64,000 nt of DNA from Pseudofabraea citricarpa. Lineage: Eukaryota > Ascomycota > Leotiomycetes > Helotiales > Dermateaceae. The stretch covers positions 136,501 to 200,500 of the forward strand of contig JAPWGK010000009.1 in NCBI GenBank assembly GCA_029641185.1, given 5' to 3'. The translations under genes and the position numbers were made by a program. Positions 48,081-59,174 of the stretch are shown one piece after another. Every line of letters starts with the position of its first letter. The first letter of the stretch is position 1. The notes beneath the pieces are model-generated. The model saw only the letters and a program-made list of their open reading frames with translations. It did not search any database and had not been told where the DNA came from.

Positions 48081-48857
48081 GATGAAGCTGTGCCCTAGAA
48101 GTATGTTGTTGGATGAAATGTGTAATTGTTGCGGGGAAATCAAATGGCAGTTGGGATGCTTATGGAGTAAAGAAGTGGTCTCACAGTCGGGTGCGGCTGT
48201 GTAGACTTGGATTTGATTGGGTAAAATCCATACATCTCATTGTGCCGATGCCAATGAACATATGCTCGCAATTGGTTCATCAGGGGAATACAATGTAGTA
48301 CAATGCATGCATGCGTTGTATTCAGCCATGGCAGCTGGCATTGAGGCGAACAGGCAAGCGAAGTTGGTTGAGGAAATATGAAGATGTGTAATTTTCTATC
48401 GTGTTTTGAATTATCTGTCGTCGATTAATTTAATATATATCAGGGCAGAACAAAAAGAAAACGATGGAAGCTACCTACTTCTGTTAATTTGTTGGCTCGA
48501 TAGCATACTTCAAAGGAAAATGAGAAGATCGTATAACACAATAAACAAAGAGAAAGAGTGTAAGATAGATGATGAATCAACACTAAGACGATAAACACAT
48601 TCAGCATTGCTAGTTGTAATAACTGTATATTTCTACGAGAAGTCATACATAGAGACCAATTTGGTCGGCAATTCTTATCCCAGGTAAGATGAATAAATTT
48701 AGACGCAAAGAGTTCTAGTAATTCGTGCGGTGACCTGATATCACTATGTTGGAGGATTTGCGCATCCAAGTATTGAAATGTGCCTTTTAGCCTTGAGATA
48801 GACTCTGGTAGGACCTGAGAAACTCTGGTGGTGCAAGAACTCGTAAATGGTGAACTA
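48081..48857. other. Intergenic, promoter of the NLR
   Basis: About 0.8 kb between the NLR start and the 3' end of the transcription-factor gene, both on the minus strand. AT-rich around 48400-48600. The minus-strand open frame 48440-49018 mostly overlaps the factor's last exon in another frame. No gene supported. Confidence 0.4.
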
Positions 48858-51172
48858 TCATCCACGAGACACATTCTCCATTCCAGCAAATAACCGTTCC
48901 CATTGAGCCCATTCATTTGGCTCCAAATCAAACGATAGTAGATTTGAGAAATCATACGAATCAAGAGGATTGGAATTAGTGATAGAATTTCCGTCAACTC
49001 CAATCGATTGGGCTTCACCGAAACCAGTCAGATCCCCCATAGCCATTGCGTGTTGGGGCAGCTCATTTGACTTAGAAAATGAGTCTGTTCGCGATTTCCG
49101 AAAATGACGAAGTGCAGTGATATAATCCGGCGCTGGCGATTCTGGTACCCCCTCTACTCTCCTTGCAGCCGCACAGTCGTCCCATACGTGCAGTGTCCAA
49201 TTTCCTATTGCAGCATATAAAGCCTCACTGCTATCTGCAAAGATCCGAGGGTAACTTTGATACACCCCACCGATTAGTTGCCAGGCGCGGTCAACTTCAG
49301 GTCCTCTTTTGCGGTGGCGAGCTTCAATAAGCACAAAGAGAAGTGTGTCCCAGAGATAGCCTGTGCCGATCTGCCACATAAATTTTTTCAAGATCTGATT
49401 ACTGTGCATCCAATTTCCATATTCCAATAACTTCATCCCATTTGCAAATATTATGTCTCGTGCCTTTTGAGGGACTTTGACGCCACGACTGGCAAATTGA
49501 CGTGGGCTGTGAGCAAAGATCCTCATTTTGCATATTGAGTATCTAGCCATGATGGACGAGAAGAGATGCAGAGGATTTGTCGGGTCATGATATCGGAGAT
49601 ACTTCCTCTCTAAAAGGTCTTCCATTTCATTTATCATGTTATCTTTCTCAGGGAGTGTAATACTGGTGTTGCTGAGATTTTCCCACCTAATATCGTAGGA
49701 AAATTGGGGCGTGAATTTACGTAGTAAACCCATCACATCACATCTTATTAGACATAACACAATGGGCGTAATACCAGCGCGCTCTGGCGGTGAATTGGCC
49801 ATGTCAGGCCAAAGGTCTTCATCCTCAACATTCAAAGGTATCTTAGTGTCACTAAGAAAAAGGTCCATGGATGGCTTTGTGCCCGAGTAGTCGGATATGC
49901 GAGAATCAATTTGCACAATGTGCCACCATAGCCGCCTCCGCATCTCCGTTTCAAACGGAGAAAGACCAAGCGATGTACCATCTCGGTGAAGGCCCATTCT
50001 ACGCGCAAGACGAACCGCAATCCCTGATAGAATAAACAGAGAATCACTCTCGTAATGGGTTTTCATACCCATCTGGTTACGTTAGTCAGGTTCAATAATT
50101 CAGTTGAGAGATGCTACTCACGAGGAATATTACATATGCCTGGAGCGTCATTGAACTGGATGATTTGAGAAATCTCGCGTTTATCAAAGCTTGGCGAGCT
50201 GCAATTTCATATCGCGTAGACATAGTCGGTTTCTGTTCTCCTAGTATATTATAGCATTCATTTTCCTCCATAGACCTGATTATAACAAGATAGAATGCGA
50301 ATATAAGTGCCTCTAGACTTTTCGACATGTTGTCAGGATGTTGGAACGCATTTGTTACCGTAGACCAGAACGTAGGAATATGTAACAGTTTCATGAGAGG
50401 GTCGGCTCTATCGATATAAATATCAAGCATTTTTTGTAGAATGTGGAAGGGAAAATGAAGACCTGTGAGACTTTCAACTTTAGAGAAGGTGCTGAGCACA
50501 AGAGCATTCTCATCACAGGCATCAATCAAGACGTCGGGTTCGTGACCCTTCGACCCAGCTACCTTCTCATACATGCCTACTTCTTCGGGGTGTTGATACT
50601 ATCAATTGTCAGGAAACCATGTGATGTCTAATTTTATAGAAGCTAAGGAAACTGAAATTTACCTCGTCCCCTATGTTGGACCAAAGACCACTAGGAGGCT
50701 TGAGTCAACTTCCAGCACGACTTGAAAACCAGGAGTAACCATACTTATCAAAATATCTCGATGACCCGTTTTTAGTTATGAGCCTCATTTTGTCCTCATC
50801 AAACGCCAAAGGAGGGTGGTCGCTACTTTTGTCACGAGACTCAGCAAGTTCAGTCATCTCCACGTCAGCATCGGACATCGTCTCGCCATCCGAGATGTGG
50901 CCATTGTCAGACGGTTCAATGTCTGCCCCGTATGCTCTTAGCATTTCTTCATATCGTCTCAATTTAGCATGAAGTCCCTCTTTGGGTGTCTTCCTTCTCT
51001 TTGGCTTGCCGCGCACGGGAGGTATGAAACTGCATTGTCTCGTTGCCTTTGTGCAGTTGGAGCATGGGCTTTGTCGGTCACACTTGATTTTGCGCTGTCG
51101 ACATGTTAAACAGGAGAAGCTTTTCAAGTCAGCGCCCGGTTTAACTCGCTGAACCTCGGAAATTTGCGGCAT
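48858..51172 (-). CDS. Zn2Cys6 fungal transcription factor
   Basis: Four exons (50745-51172, 50663-50690, 50122-50598, 48858-50072) give 715 residues. The N-terminal zinc cluster has Cys at 21, 24, 31, 37, 40 and 47 (C-x2-C-x6-C-x5-C-x2-C-x6-C) with RQRKIKCDRQ between. A short coiled-coil-like linker (LHAKLRRYEEMLRAYG) follows. A 28-nt exon creates SRYFDNGLWSNIGDE, a segment typical of this class. The 'fungal-specific transcription factor' middle domain shows LSGIAVRLARRMGLHRDG and EMRRRLWWHIVQIDSR. It binds CGG-type half sites as a dimer. It is divergent from the MFS exporter with 362 bp between starts, so that gene is the natural candidate target. Confidence 0.92.
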
Positions 51173-51377
51173 GGCTGAACTTTTCTCTTCAGTATACGTA
51201 GTAGAGCGAAGAACAACGCTTTGCCTAAGGATAAGCTTTAAAGGAACAAGCTTTAAGGGATAACGCCGGCAGCCTACAATTTAGCGGCTGGGCTTGTGGC
51301 ACAGCTGAGGCTAGCTTGAACGTAGTATATAATTGGTCTCGCTTCATGTAAGACTCGGGGTTCGGGACGAAGAAAAT

Positions 51378-51392
51378 CGGTTTTGAGCACCG
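51378..51392. promoter_or_regulatory. CGG-N9-CCG candidate Zn2Cys6 binding site
   Basis: CGGTTTTGAGCACCG: inverted CGG half sites with a 9-bp spacer, about 143 bp upstream of the MFS start. Zn2Cys6 dimers commonly bind such triplet palindromes, with spacing set by the linker. The link to the neighbouring factor is inference. Confidence 0.45.
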
Positions 51393-51394
51393 AG

Positions 51395-51421
51395 AAGCGA
51401 AGCGATTCAACTTCTTCGCTT
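51395..51421. repeat. Perfect 8-bp inverted repeat
   Basis: AAGCGAAG at 51395-51402 is mirrored by CTTCGCTT at 51414-51421 with an 11-bp loop. It lies directly beside the CGG palindrome and could be a second operator or a hairpin in the exporter's 5' UTR. Confidence 0.6.
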
Positions 51422-51534
51422 TGGAATTTGGAAATTTGACTCTGACAACACCGAGCAATTCACTTATAAATATTAAGTTGAAGGCGCCCGAGAAAAATGC
51501 CAATCAACTCTTCATTTGCCTTGTGCTTAAAACA

Positions 51535-53232
51535 ATGTCATCTACTCCTTCGCGCGACAGCCATAAGACCTCCGGAGATGTCTCTGAGCCGGAGACGGAG
51601 AAGAAAGGCCATGGAGAGTATCCCAGCACTCAAAAGCGTATTATTATTATGACAGCAGTGTACCTGTCAATTTTCTTGATAACATTGGTATTGTCTTGTC
51701 CTAGGTTCCTTTCCATATCAGATCGCTAACTATAGATACAGGACCAAAACATTATATCAACAGCAATCCCTCGAATTACCGACGAGTTTCACTCACTAAA
51801 CGACATTGGCTGGTATGGAAGTGCATATTTACTTACCATGTGCAGCTTCCAGCTTCTCATGGGAAAGATCTACAAATTCTACCCTGCCAAGCCCCTGTTC
51901 ATCATGGGGATCACCCTCTTTGAAGTTGGATCAGCTATCTGTGGTGCTGCCCCCAGCTCAACAGCTTTCATTATCGGCCGTGCCATCGCAGGAGTGGGAT
52001 CATCTGGGTTATTTTCAGGAGCAATGGTCATTATGTTCCACACAATCCCCTTGCAAGAGCGACCGATATACCAAGGTCTCGGTGGTGCCGTCTTCGCGGT
52101 TGCGTCTGTTGTCGGTCCTTTGATCGGAGGAACCTTTACCGACAAGGTGACCTGGAGATGGTGCTTCTACATCAATCTCCCTGTGGGCGCTGTGGCAATA
52201 ATAGTTGTCATCCTCATCTTGCATCTTCCCAACCAGAAGCTTGACGAACCAGCCGCTGGCTGGTTTGCGAAAATAAAGCAACTCGACCCAGTTGGCAACC
52301 TAATATTCTTTCCAGGCATTGTTTGCTTGATATTAGCACTACAATGGGGTGGAACAGAGTATCCTTGGGGGGATGCTCGCATCATAGTTCTTCTTGTGCT
52401 TTGTGCCGTCCTCTGCCTCGCGTTTGTCGGCGTCCAAATTTGGAAGAAAGAAAACGCAACGGTTCCTCCACGTTTGGTGAAGCAACGTAGCGTTTTAGCA
52501 GCCATGTGGTTTGGGTTTTTCAACAATGCCGGCATGATGATCATGCTCTACTATCTTCCTATCTGGTTCCAGGCTATCAAGGATGTTAGTGCTGTTAAAT
52601 CTGGAATTATGCTGCTCCCAATGATCCTCTCGACAACCTTCGCCTCTGTCTTCTCTGGAATTGCCATCTCGAAACTTGGCTACTACAATCCCTTTTTCAT
52701 CCTCAGCTCCGTTATTATGCCAATTGGGGCTGGTCTCATAACAACATTTACGCCGACAACCAACCACAGTAAATGGATTGGCTACCAGGTTCTTTTTGGC
52801 TTTGGCATCGGTTTGGGCATACAACAGCCAATGAATGTTGTGCAAACTGTTCTTGACAGATCAGATATTGCGACCGGATCCGCGATTATCATGTTTATGC
52901 GTTTCCTCGGCTCCGCCATCTTCCTACCTGTCGGCCAAAACGTCTTCCTCAGCCGACTTATCTCCTCATTAACCAACCTTCCGGACATTAATCCCAATGC
53001 GGTCCTGGATGGTGGTGCCACTGAGCTAAGAAATCTGGCAACTGGGAACGACTTGAAAACTCTTCTTTCCGACTACAATACGGCTATAGTAGATGTATTC
53101 TACATGGTCGTTGCTACATCTGCCATAACAATCTTTGGAAGTCTACTTGTAGAGTGGCGCAGCTTGAAAGCTCGGGCAGATGAGCAGGCTCGGGATAACA
53201 ACAACTTCAAGGAGCCTGCGACGACTGACTAG
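51535..53232 (+). CDS. MFS drug/toxin exporter, DHA2-like, 14 transmembrane helices
   Basis: Two exons, 51535-51687 and 51742-53232, with a 54-nt intron, give 547 residues. A hydrophilic N-terminus (MSSTPSRDSHKTS) precedes 14 countable hydrophobic helices. The splice joins ITL-DQNIISTAIPRI, the family's LDxTIVxxAxP-like motif in helix 1. SAYLLTMCSFQLLMGKIY is motif A-like, and GAVFAVASVVGPLIGG is the antiporter motif C region. WRWCFYINLPVGAV is a DHA2 hallmark. Such proteins export drugs, toxins or secondary metabolites against protons at the plasma or vacuole membrane. Neighbours (a regulator on one side, a phosphotransferase on the other) suggest a resistance unit. No biosynthetic enzyme is adjacent. 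Confidence 0.92.
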
Positions 53233-53691
53233 ACTGTTTGAGTTTCTCTGAATTTCTTTAAACTCCTCGAGATAAAGAGCTGTATAATATGCCATGTTAG
53301 ATTAGAACCACACCCCATATAGACTTTTGATCTTTTTCCTTCGCAATATCTCCTATTAATCAACCAATGGTATTTTAACTGAACCTGCGATCGTTTTTCA
53401 ATCCAAAACTCTGATTTATTTTCTAAATCTAGCCCGGGTTTCCAACAACCAAACAATGACTCACGTAAAAGGAAATGGGATTGATATTCGATAACTGGGC
53501 TTGAGTGAACTAACTCATATTGATGTATACGGACCGTGAATTATAGCCCATATGGATTTAGTAACTTGGCGTTTGACTACCATGATGCAAAAAAAGAGCG
53601 GCAAGCTGGCAAGACAAAGCAGTAGTAGAAATATACTCTAGATCAGATGTAGAGGATTGGATTGTCTGCCCAGATAAAGAATAACAGGGAA
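53233..53691. other. Convergent intergenic spacer
   Basis: Between the 3' ends of the exporter and the phosphotransferase-like gene. AT-rich, no gene or repeat recognised. Confidence 0.4.
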
Positions 53692-54655
53692 CTAAATATT
53701 TGCCAACATAAAATAGAGCCATGGGTGGTAGTACATCTCATCATCTACTGGGTCGATAACCATAGGCAGATATTGGGTATGCCACACTTCGTAGAGAGCA
53801 GTATCAAAACACTCCTCGGTCATGCCCACCCGCCGCGCCTTGCAATACTCCCAATATGAAGGATACCAGCCCGACTGGCCAAAATCAATAATTGCTACCA
53901 CTGTTGGTTTACGCCCTGGTGATATGAGAATATTAGGCGGACAGAGATCATTGTGGGTAAATACGATTGGTACATGGCCATTGGTTCCAATGCGACATGC
54001 ATCGTGAAACTTCTGCGCTGCATCTGCGCCCAGGAATGGACCTACAGTCTGTGAGCGAGAGGTAACGAATCTGTCGTTTAGTGGGCGTCTGCCGATGCTT
54101 CCTACTTGGATTAGATCTGCTTGCCTGCATATAGGTACCCAAAGGGGGATTCTTACCAATATAGCTGTCAGACTCATCTTGTTTGAAAGCCCTCCATGCG
54201 TTCACCATACACCTCAATTCCTTGCATATAGTTTGTCGTTCATCTTCATCCATGCTGCCAAATCTTGACTGTAGGGTATCTCCCTCAATCAAAGCCATAT
54301 AGATAAACCTCTGGCTCCCATCCTCAGTCCACCCATAGACTTCGGGAATTGGTACTTCGCCTTGCAGTAACTGACGCATTGCTACTTGGGTCTCAGCCTC
54401 GGCTACAGTGGTGTCGGCTCCATACTTGACGAGCAGTCCAAGAGATAGAATTCGAACGGGGCATGGGCGATTAAACTGAGTGGCACGGTAATCGCCTGAT
54501 GCCTCACTCAGCGCCCTGATCTCTGCTGGCGTAGGGAGTGTAGATGCTCGCAGCTCTTTGAAGAAGCTGGACTCTGGGAAAATCTTTGTATTAAAGGTCA
54601 TCAAGGGGCCATATGCGCTGGCACTTGATGATTCCGAGGGCTCATTTGTCGACAT
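53692..54655 (-). CDS. Aminoglycoside phosphotransferase (APH)-like kinase-fold protein
   Basis: Two exons, 54157-54655 and 53692-54101, with a 55-nt intron, give 302 residues. The N-lobe has ILSLGLLVKYG (ATP-site Lys) and a later Glu-rich helix. RFIYMALIEGDTL is the hinge. The C-lobe has the Brenner motif THNDLCPPNIL with catalytic Asp and metal-binding Asn, and the DFG-equivalent IDFGQSGWYP. All key residues are present. In bacteria this fold phosphorylates antibiotics. In moulds it is a large family whose substrates, probably small molecules or choline-like metabolites, are mostly unknown. The YIG-SIGRR splice is well supported. Confidence 0.88.
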
Positions 54656-55224
54656 TGAATCTGAAAACCAGTAAGATTTTATACGAGCGCTAAATATGGT
54701 TCTGAAGCTATCTTCTGAAGATAGCGGATGGAAACTAGTTTGTTTGTAGGGGGCTGTTGCCTTTTGGCTGGTTGTGTCCCTTCTACCCTGAATCCAAGGT
54801 GCCGGTGCGCTAGCGTAGAAAGGTCCATCCGTAATTGGCTAGGAAACCCACCCAGGCAACATTCAATTGAATAAGAAAATAACCCAAGTGCTTTCGAAAA
54901 GAAGGGGGAAAAAAGGAGGAAAACTTCTGATACTCAAAGACATTTTGGTATTTGGAAATATTTTACCACACATGGGAATATCGACCTGATATATTATCAA
55001 TCAAAATGAAAGCAAGAGATTCGTATATATTAATCTTAGATCTTCAGGCATCAAATTTTCCAATAAGTGCATTATAATATCAAATATTCCCCAGCTAAGT
55101 CAGTAATGATTTATATTTAATTCCAAACGTGTCACCAGCGACCCGGGTACAGCCGATATAAGCATAAGCATAAGTTAACCGAGGGCAGCAAACATACATA
55201 TATCCAAACAAAACAAGAGACTCC
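54656..55224. other. AT-rich intergenic region upstream of the 5S gene
   Basis: Promoter of the phosphotransferase-like gene followed by a strongly AT-rich tract (about 54900-55130). No open frame of note. Confidence 0.45.
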
Positions 55225-55343
55225 ACATACGACCACAGACTGAGGAGAACTGGGCATCCCGTCCGCTCTGCCATACATAAGCCTCAGATCGGTAGATTAG
55301 TAGTTGGGTGGGTGACCACCAGCGAATACCTACTGTTGTATGT
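55225..55343 (+). rRNA. 5S ribosomal RNA
   Basis: 119 nt. The 5' end ACATACGACCAC pairs with the 3' end GTTGTATGT (ACATAC/GTATGT closing helix). The internal block TTAGTAGTTGGGTGGGTGACCACC is the conserved 3' domain and TFIIIA/Box C region of fungal 5S genes. The central CCCGTCCGCTCTGCC is also characteristic. GACTGAGG and CCTCAG form the variable stem, so pairing is kept. A T run follows. A 78-codon open frame on the opposite strand is a by-product of this gene. Confidence 0.93.
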
Positions 55344-55348
55344 TTTTT
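55343..55348 (+). terminator. RNA polymerase III T-tract terminator
   Basis: Six T residues directly after the closing stem of the 5S RNA, the normal Pol III stop signal. Confidence 0.85.
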
Positions 55349-55750
55349 GTTTCTTTTTGCTTCACCTTGTGATAATCCGCCCAAGTGAGCGACTGGTCTT
55401 GCATCATCCACAGATTCAGTCAGCTATTTGAGTCGACCTCCGAGCTAGGTTTCAGTAATTCTTTTTCTTTCTCAGAACCCTCCTATGAGTTAAGAGGTCT
55501 TCGGAAAGTAGTTTCGGAGCCATGAGAAATAATTCAAAATCTTCCTCTTTACAGAGATATCATTACCTGGATCTCGACGAGAATTATTAATTTGATGATG
55601 TCTCACATTAATCGGAGATTTACTGTGACATCCTTCAAATTTGAAAAGGAGTCTTCTATTCGTCGCATGACCATGTTTATTAAATTTGTGTGAGTTTTGG
55701 CACTGATTAAATACAAAATCGAAACAGAGGTTGATTTGGTGATCAGTAAA
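55349..55750. other. Intergenic, no gene seen
   Basis: Spacer between the 5S gene and the 3' end of the next NLR. No recognisable element. Confidence 0.4.
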
Positions 55751-58090
55751 TCATATGGCTAGAGTGGAGGGGTTCAAAGAAAACCCTAGTCTATCTAGTA
55801 CTTGCATCCTAGCTTGGAAAATCTCATTTGCCTTTTTATACTGAGGATCATGACTGGCCGAGTTTGATAAGCTCTCAGAAACATCAACCAAAGCTATAGA
55901 TATCTGCTCCTTGACCTTTTCAGACGTTCCTCGCGCGGTAGACATTCCCTTTGCAGTGTAATACACGAGGCTGCTGATTAAATCTATCAGCTCTTCTTTG
56001 CTCCTCCACGGATCTTCTGGTGAGGGTTTATCCATGCGAGCGAGCTTTATGGCCGCAACAAAAGATTCGCACAGGATAAGCAGTGGATCGAAGTCGGAGT
56101 CCAAGTACTGCGAGAATAAGGATTCGACCTCTTTAGACTCCATCAGGAAGTCCCTGGCTGTGCGATGGAGGAACTCGACGTTGTACTGCTTGAATGAGAC
56201 CTCTCCCTTGATCCACGAAGCTTTACGAATCTCGAGCAATCCTTTACAGCGAGCGTCAATGCGCGGTCGCATATCCTCGTGCCGCTCCTCAATTTCCTCT
56301 TTGCTGCAGGGCTTTACCTCCAGACGACTGACCCATGACGGGTCGTCCTCAATCTCATCCATGAATGAATACAAGATCAGATCCAAAGCTTCCTCAGCCG
56401 CCAACGCAACCTTGAAGTTTCGCACCGTCTGGGTTCTGTATACCTCAAGTGTGCTTCTCAGCATCTTTTGGAAGAAACTCTCCAGGTCTTTCGGGAAGCT
56501 GTCTAGTCGCCTTTGGAAGTCCGACGGCCTGTCTCGGTGGGTTAGACCTTCCAGCAGAGTGTTGACCACTAAATACACCCACAAGAAAACGCCGTGAGCT
56601 CGTTTTGGGATTTGCGATATGATATCTCTGAACTTGGGATTCTTTCGGGCACTCCCTTGAAATTGCTCGTTGTTTTCGAAAGTGTCCATCACATATTTCA
56701 TAATGTCGTTTTCGGTAAAGTCCTCCAAGTCTAGCTTGTGGCTTGCGTCGTGGCCGTACTTATCCCAGAACTGTGTCCAGGGGCGGCTGGATACGCAAAG
56801 CTTGATGTTCTCTCTACCGGACATCGTGTCAAGAATCTTAATCAACGTCTCGGGTGGTCCATCAAACTCGTCCAAACCATCAATAAAGAAGCAAACTTTG
56901 TGAACCCCATTCACAAATGTACTGTGCTTCATCAATCTTTCAAATATCAGAAGAAGTTCACTCAACGGCCAAGGATCGAAAGCTGGAAATCCAGGGTCAT
57001 CTAGATCAACATCGCCAATCACCGTATCGATCAAATCAGGACACTGCCTTAGAACCTCAAATAAGAGCGATCGCAGAAGGCCCTCTTGCGACTTCTGTAT
57101 TTGGTTGCCTGCATTCCAGAAGAAGTACTTGGCAACAACCAACCTGGCATCACCTGCCCAGTTCTGCAGTAGCTCGCGAGTCTTATCGTCGCCACACAGG
57201 AACTTCATGAGGGTTGATTTCCCAGACCCTGGTTTGCCTTGGATCCAAAACGGTCCACTCCCTTGAGCAAGCCAGTCAACGAACCTTCGATCTTTGTTGG
57301 TCGGATTGAGGGTCCAAGTAAATGTCTTAGCGTGGGCAGATCTCACATCTCGATGTCTTTTCTCGAGAAGCGGGAAATAAAGGCTACGCAGGATCCGCCG
57401 TCCGTTATCAAGAGCGGTATTGAGTCTTCCAAGAGCACTTATCATTTCTTGCGAGAAGCGTATGTCTTCGCGTAAATGATCAATTTTGGATTCTACATCT
57501 TTGAATCCAGGTTGAAGTTGCTCTTCAAGCGCTCGTTGGAATTGTTCCACCTTTGTGTTAAGCTTGCTGCTCTCGTTTTGGACATCGCTCAAGGACTGAC
57601 TGAGTTTATTTTGCCCAGCTCTAGCACTTCGTATTAGCTCCGATCCAGCCAACTAATAAAAAATCGATGTAACTTACACCAATGAATGTTGCATGTGGTA
57701 GCTCAGTTGCATTTGTATCATTGCGAGCTTCTGCTGAAGCTCTCGGATCTCATCATCTTTCAGCGCTTCTTTCAACGCCAGCACAAAGCTACCCCATTTG
57801 GTTTTGTTTGCTTTAGTCTTCAGCTTCGACAAGGCTTCAAGCAGGTCCTTCCCAACACCCTCACATTTCTGGACTATCGAGGTTAGTTCAGCAGTGGCAC
57901 CCGGTTGCAAGGCGATCTTCCCGCAGAGAGCTCTTGTATCATTGGCAATCATGTCCAGCGTGGTGTAGCTCGGAGGCAAGTCCGACGCAGATTTGTAGAT
58001 GGCCCGAGTTTCTACAAAGAGCTTGCCGCTAAACTCTACCAATTGAAGGATATTGCATGCCAGAGAGAGAAAAGCGAGGCCGTCCGCCAT
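55751..58090 (-). CDS. NACHT protein without C-terminal repeats
   Basis: Two exons, 57678-58090 and 55751-57626, give 762 residues. The 51-nt intron (GTAAGT to GCTAATACGAAG) was chosen because the alternative AG would leave an impossibly short 27-nt intron. The N-terminal helical domain (MADGLAFLSLACNILQLVEFSGKL) is of the kind found on many fungal NACHT proteins. A coiled-coil stretch leads to the NACHT core: QGKPGSGKST (Walker A, about 268-276), FFIDGLDEFDG (Walker B) and KLCVSSRPW. The C-terminal region (DLESFFQKMLRSTL, FLHRTARDFL) fits the all-helical domain usually following NACHT here, then the protein ends with no ANK, WD or TPR repeats. It may sense through its own helical domain or act as a helper. 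Confidence 0.88.
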
Positions 58091-59174
58091 CGCGTCAACA
58101 CATTCGGGTTCCCCAGCCTGTCTAAACCTAGCAGTTGAAAAAAGCCTCTAGATTAATAAGACCACTATGGCATTAGAGCTGGTGAATAAAACTCTCCTCG
58201 GGATACCAGTTTTGAGGAAGAATAAAATAATACCTTCGAGCTGGTTGCCTGACGTGGCTGTGCCTGGAAAATTGCATCATGGTTGGCGAATGACAGGCTG
58301 GCGAAGAACAGCGCACATACTGCCTTGCTTAAAGTGGCGATAAAATGATGCAACACGAGGCAGATTAATCGAAGTGCAGCAGTGCAGTACAATAATCCCC
58401 GCTCAGCCTAGCCTAACTAGTAGCATAGGCTGACCACCACCTGTCAAGTCCTTCAGGGGTGTTTGGTAAATAGTGCTTTGCTTCATATTTTGGATTGCAG
58501 TTTGCATCGCATTCACTTAATCAGACAAGCCTCCAAAAAGTATATATATCCCTCTCTGTAGATATCATCACCACTTCCATCCCATAGCTCGACATTGAAG
58601 TCGGCGAAGTCGGCGTAAATGGACCATGATAAACTAACCGGAGCCTAAGCATTCTTGATACCAGTGTATACTCTCCGTCTCGAAAAGATACACCCAAGTA
58701 GAAACTTTGCATATAATATTACCAGACAAGAAAAAACTAGAGCCGAGTTTAGTTGACAACAGAAACGAGGTTGACAACAAGATCTTTGTAAACACTGGAA
58801 ATTAAGTAGGCGCAGATAACTAAGTAGCGTAGAGAGTCATCCGACGCTACGTTTGTGCGTGAACTTGTTCGGTCTTTGTGCAGCTTTCGAGTTTAGAATC
58901 CATTTTCATGCCAGCCAGTATCTATCTGTGTCGGGAGATTTTGGCTTGGCCTGATGTGGAGTCTGTGCCTGCTAGATAAAAGAGGAGAGGAGAGAGGAAG
59001 GGGGGTTAGTGATGAGTACTCAGAGGCAGGATGTAAAAGTGAATCAGATCATTCAAAAAATCATGAACGGTATTGGATATTCAGCTGCATTGATATCAAC
59101 CGCCAAAACCAGATCATACTTTGCAGAAGATACATACAATTATTAGACACAAAACAGGATCAGAACCAAGAAAT
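58091..59174. other. Intergenic, no gene seen
   Basis: About 1.1 kb: the NLR promoter and the 3' flank of the RBR ligase gene. Short frames at 58165-59178 have no recognisable content. A purine-rich GAGAGGAGAGAGGAAGGGGGG tract lies near 58985. Confidence 0.4.

Larger units (their letters stand above)
51173..51534. promoter_or_regulatory. Shared divergent promoter of transcription factor and MFS exporter
   Basis: The 362 bp between the two start codons must carry both promoters. It contains a CGG-N9-CCG palindrome, an adjacent perfect 8-bp inverted repeat and a pair of AAGCTTTAA direct repeats (about 51234 and 51249). A CCG-N15-CGG pair (about 51266) is also present. Co-regulation is inferred from the layout. 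Confidence 0.6.

Noticed and set aside
55175..55411. 78-codon minus-strand open frame
   Set aside because: It lies across the 5S rRNA gene on the opposite strand; its translation is the antisense of structured RNA.
57651..57677. 27-nt intron joining the two parts of the third NLR
   Set aside because: Too short for splicing. A 51-nt intron using the AG at 57627-57628 keeps the frame and has a CTAAT branch site.
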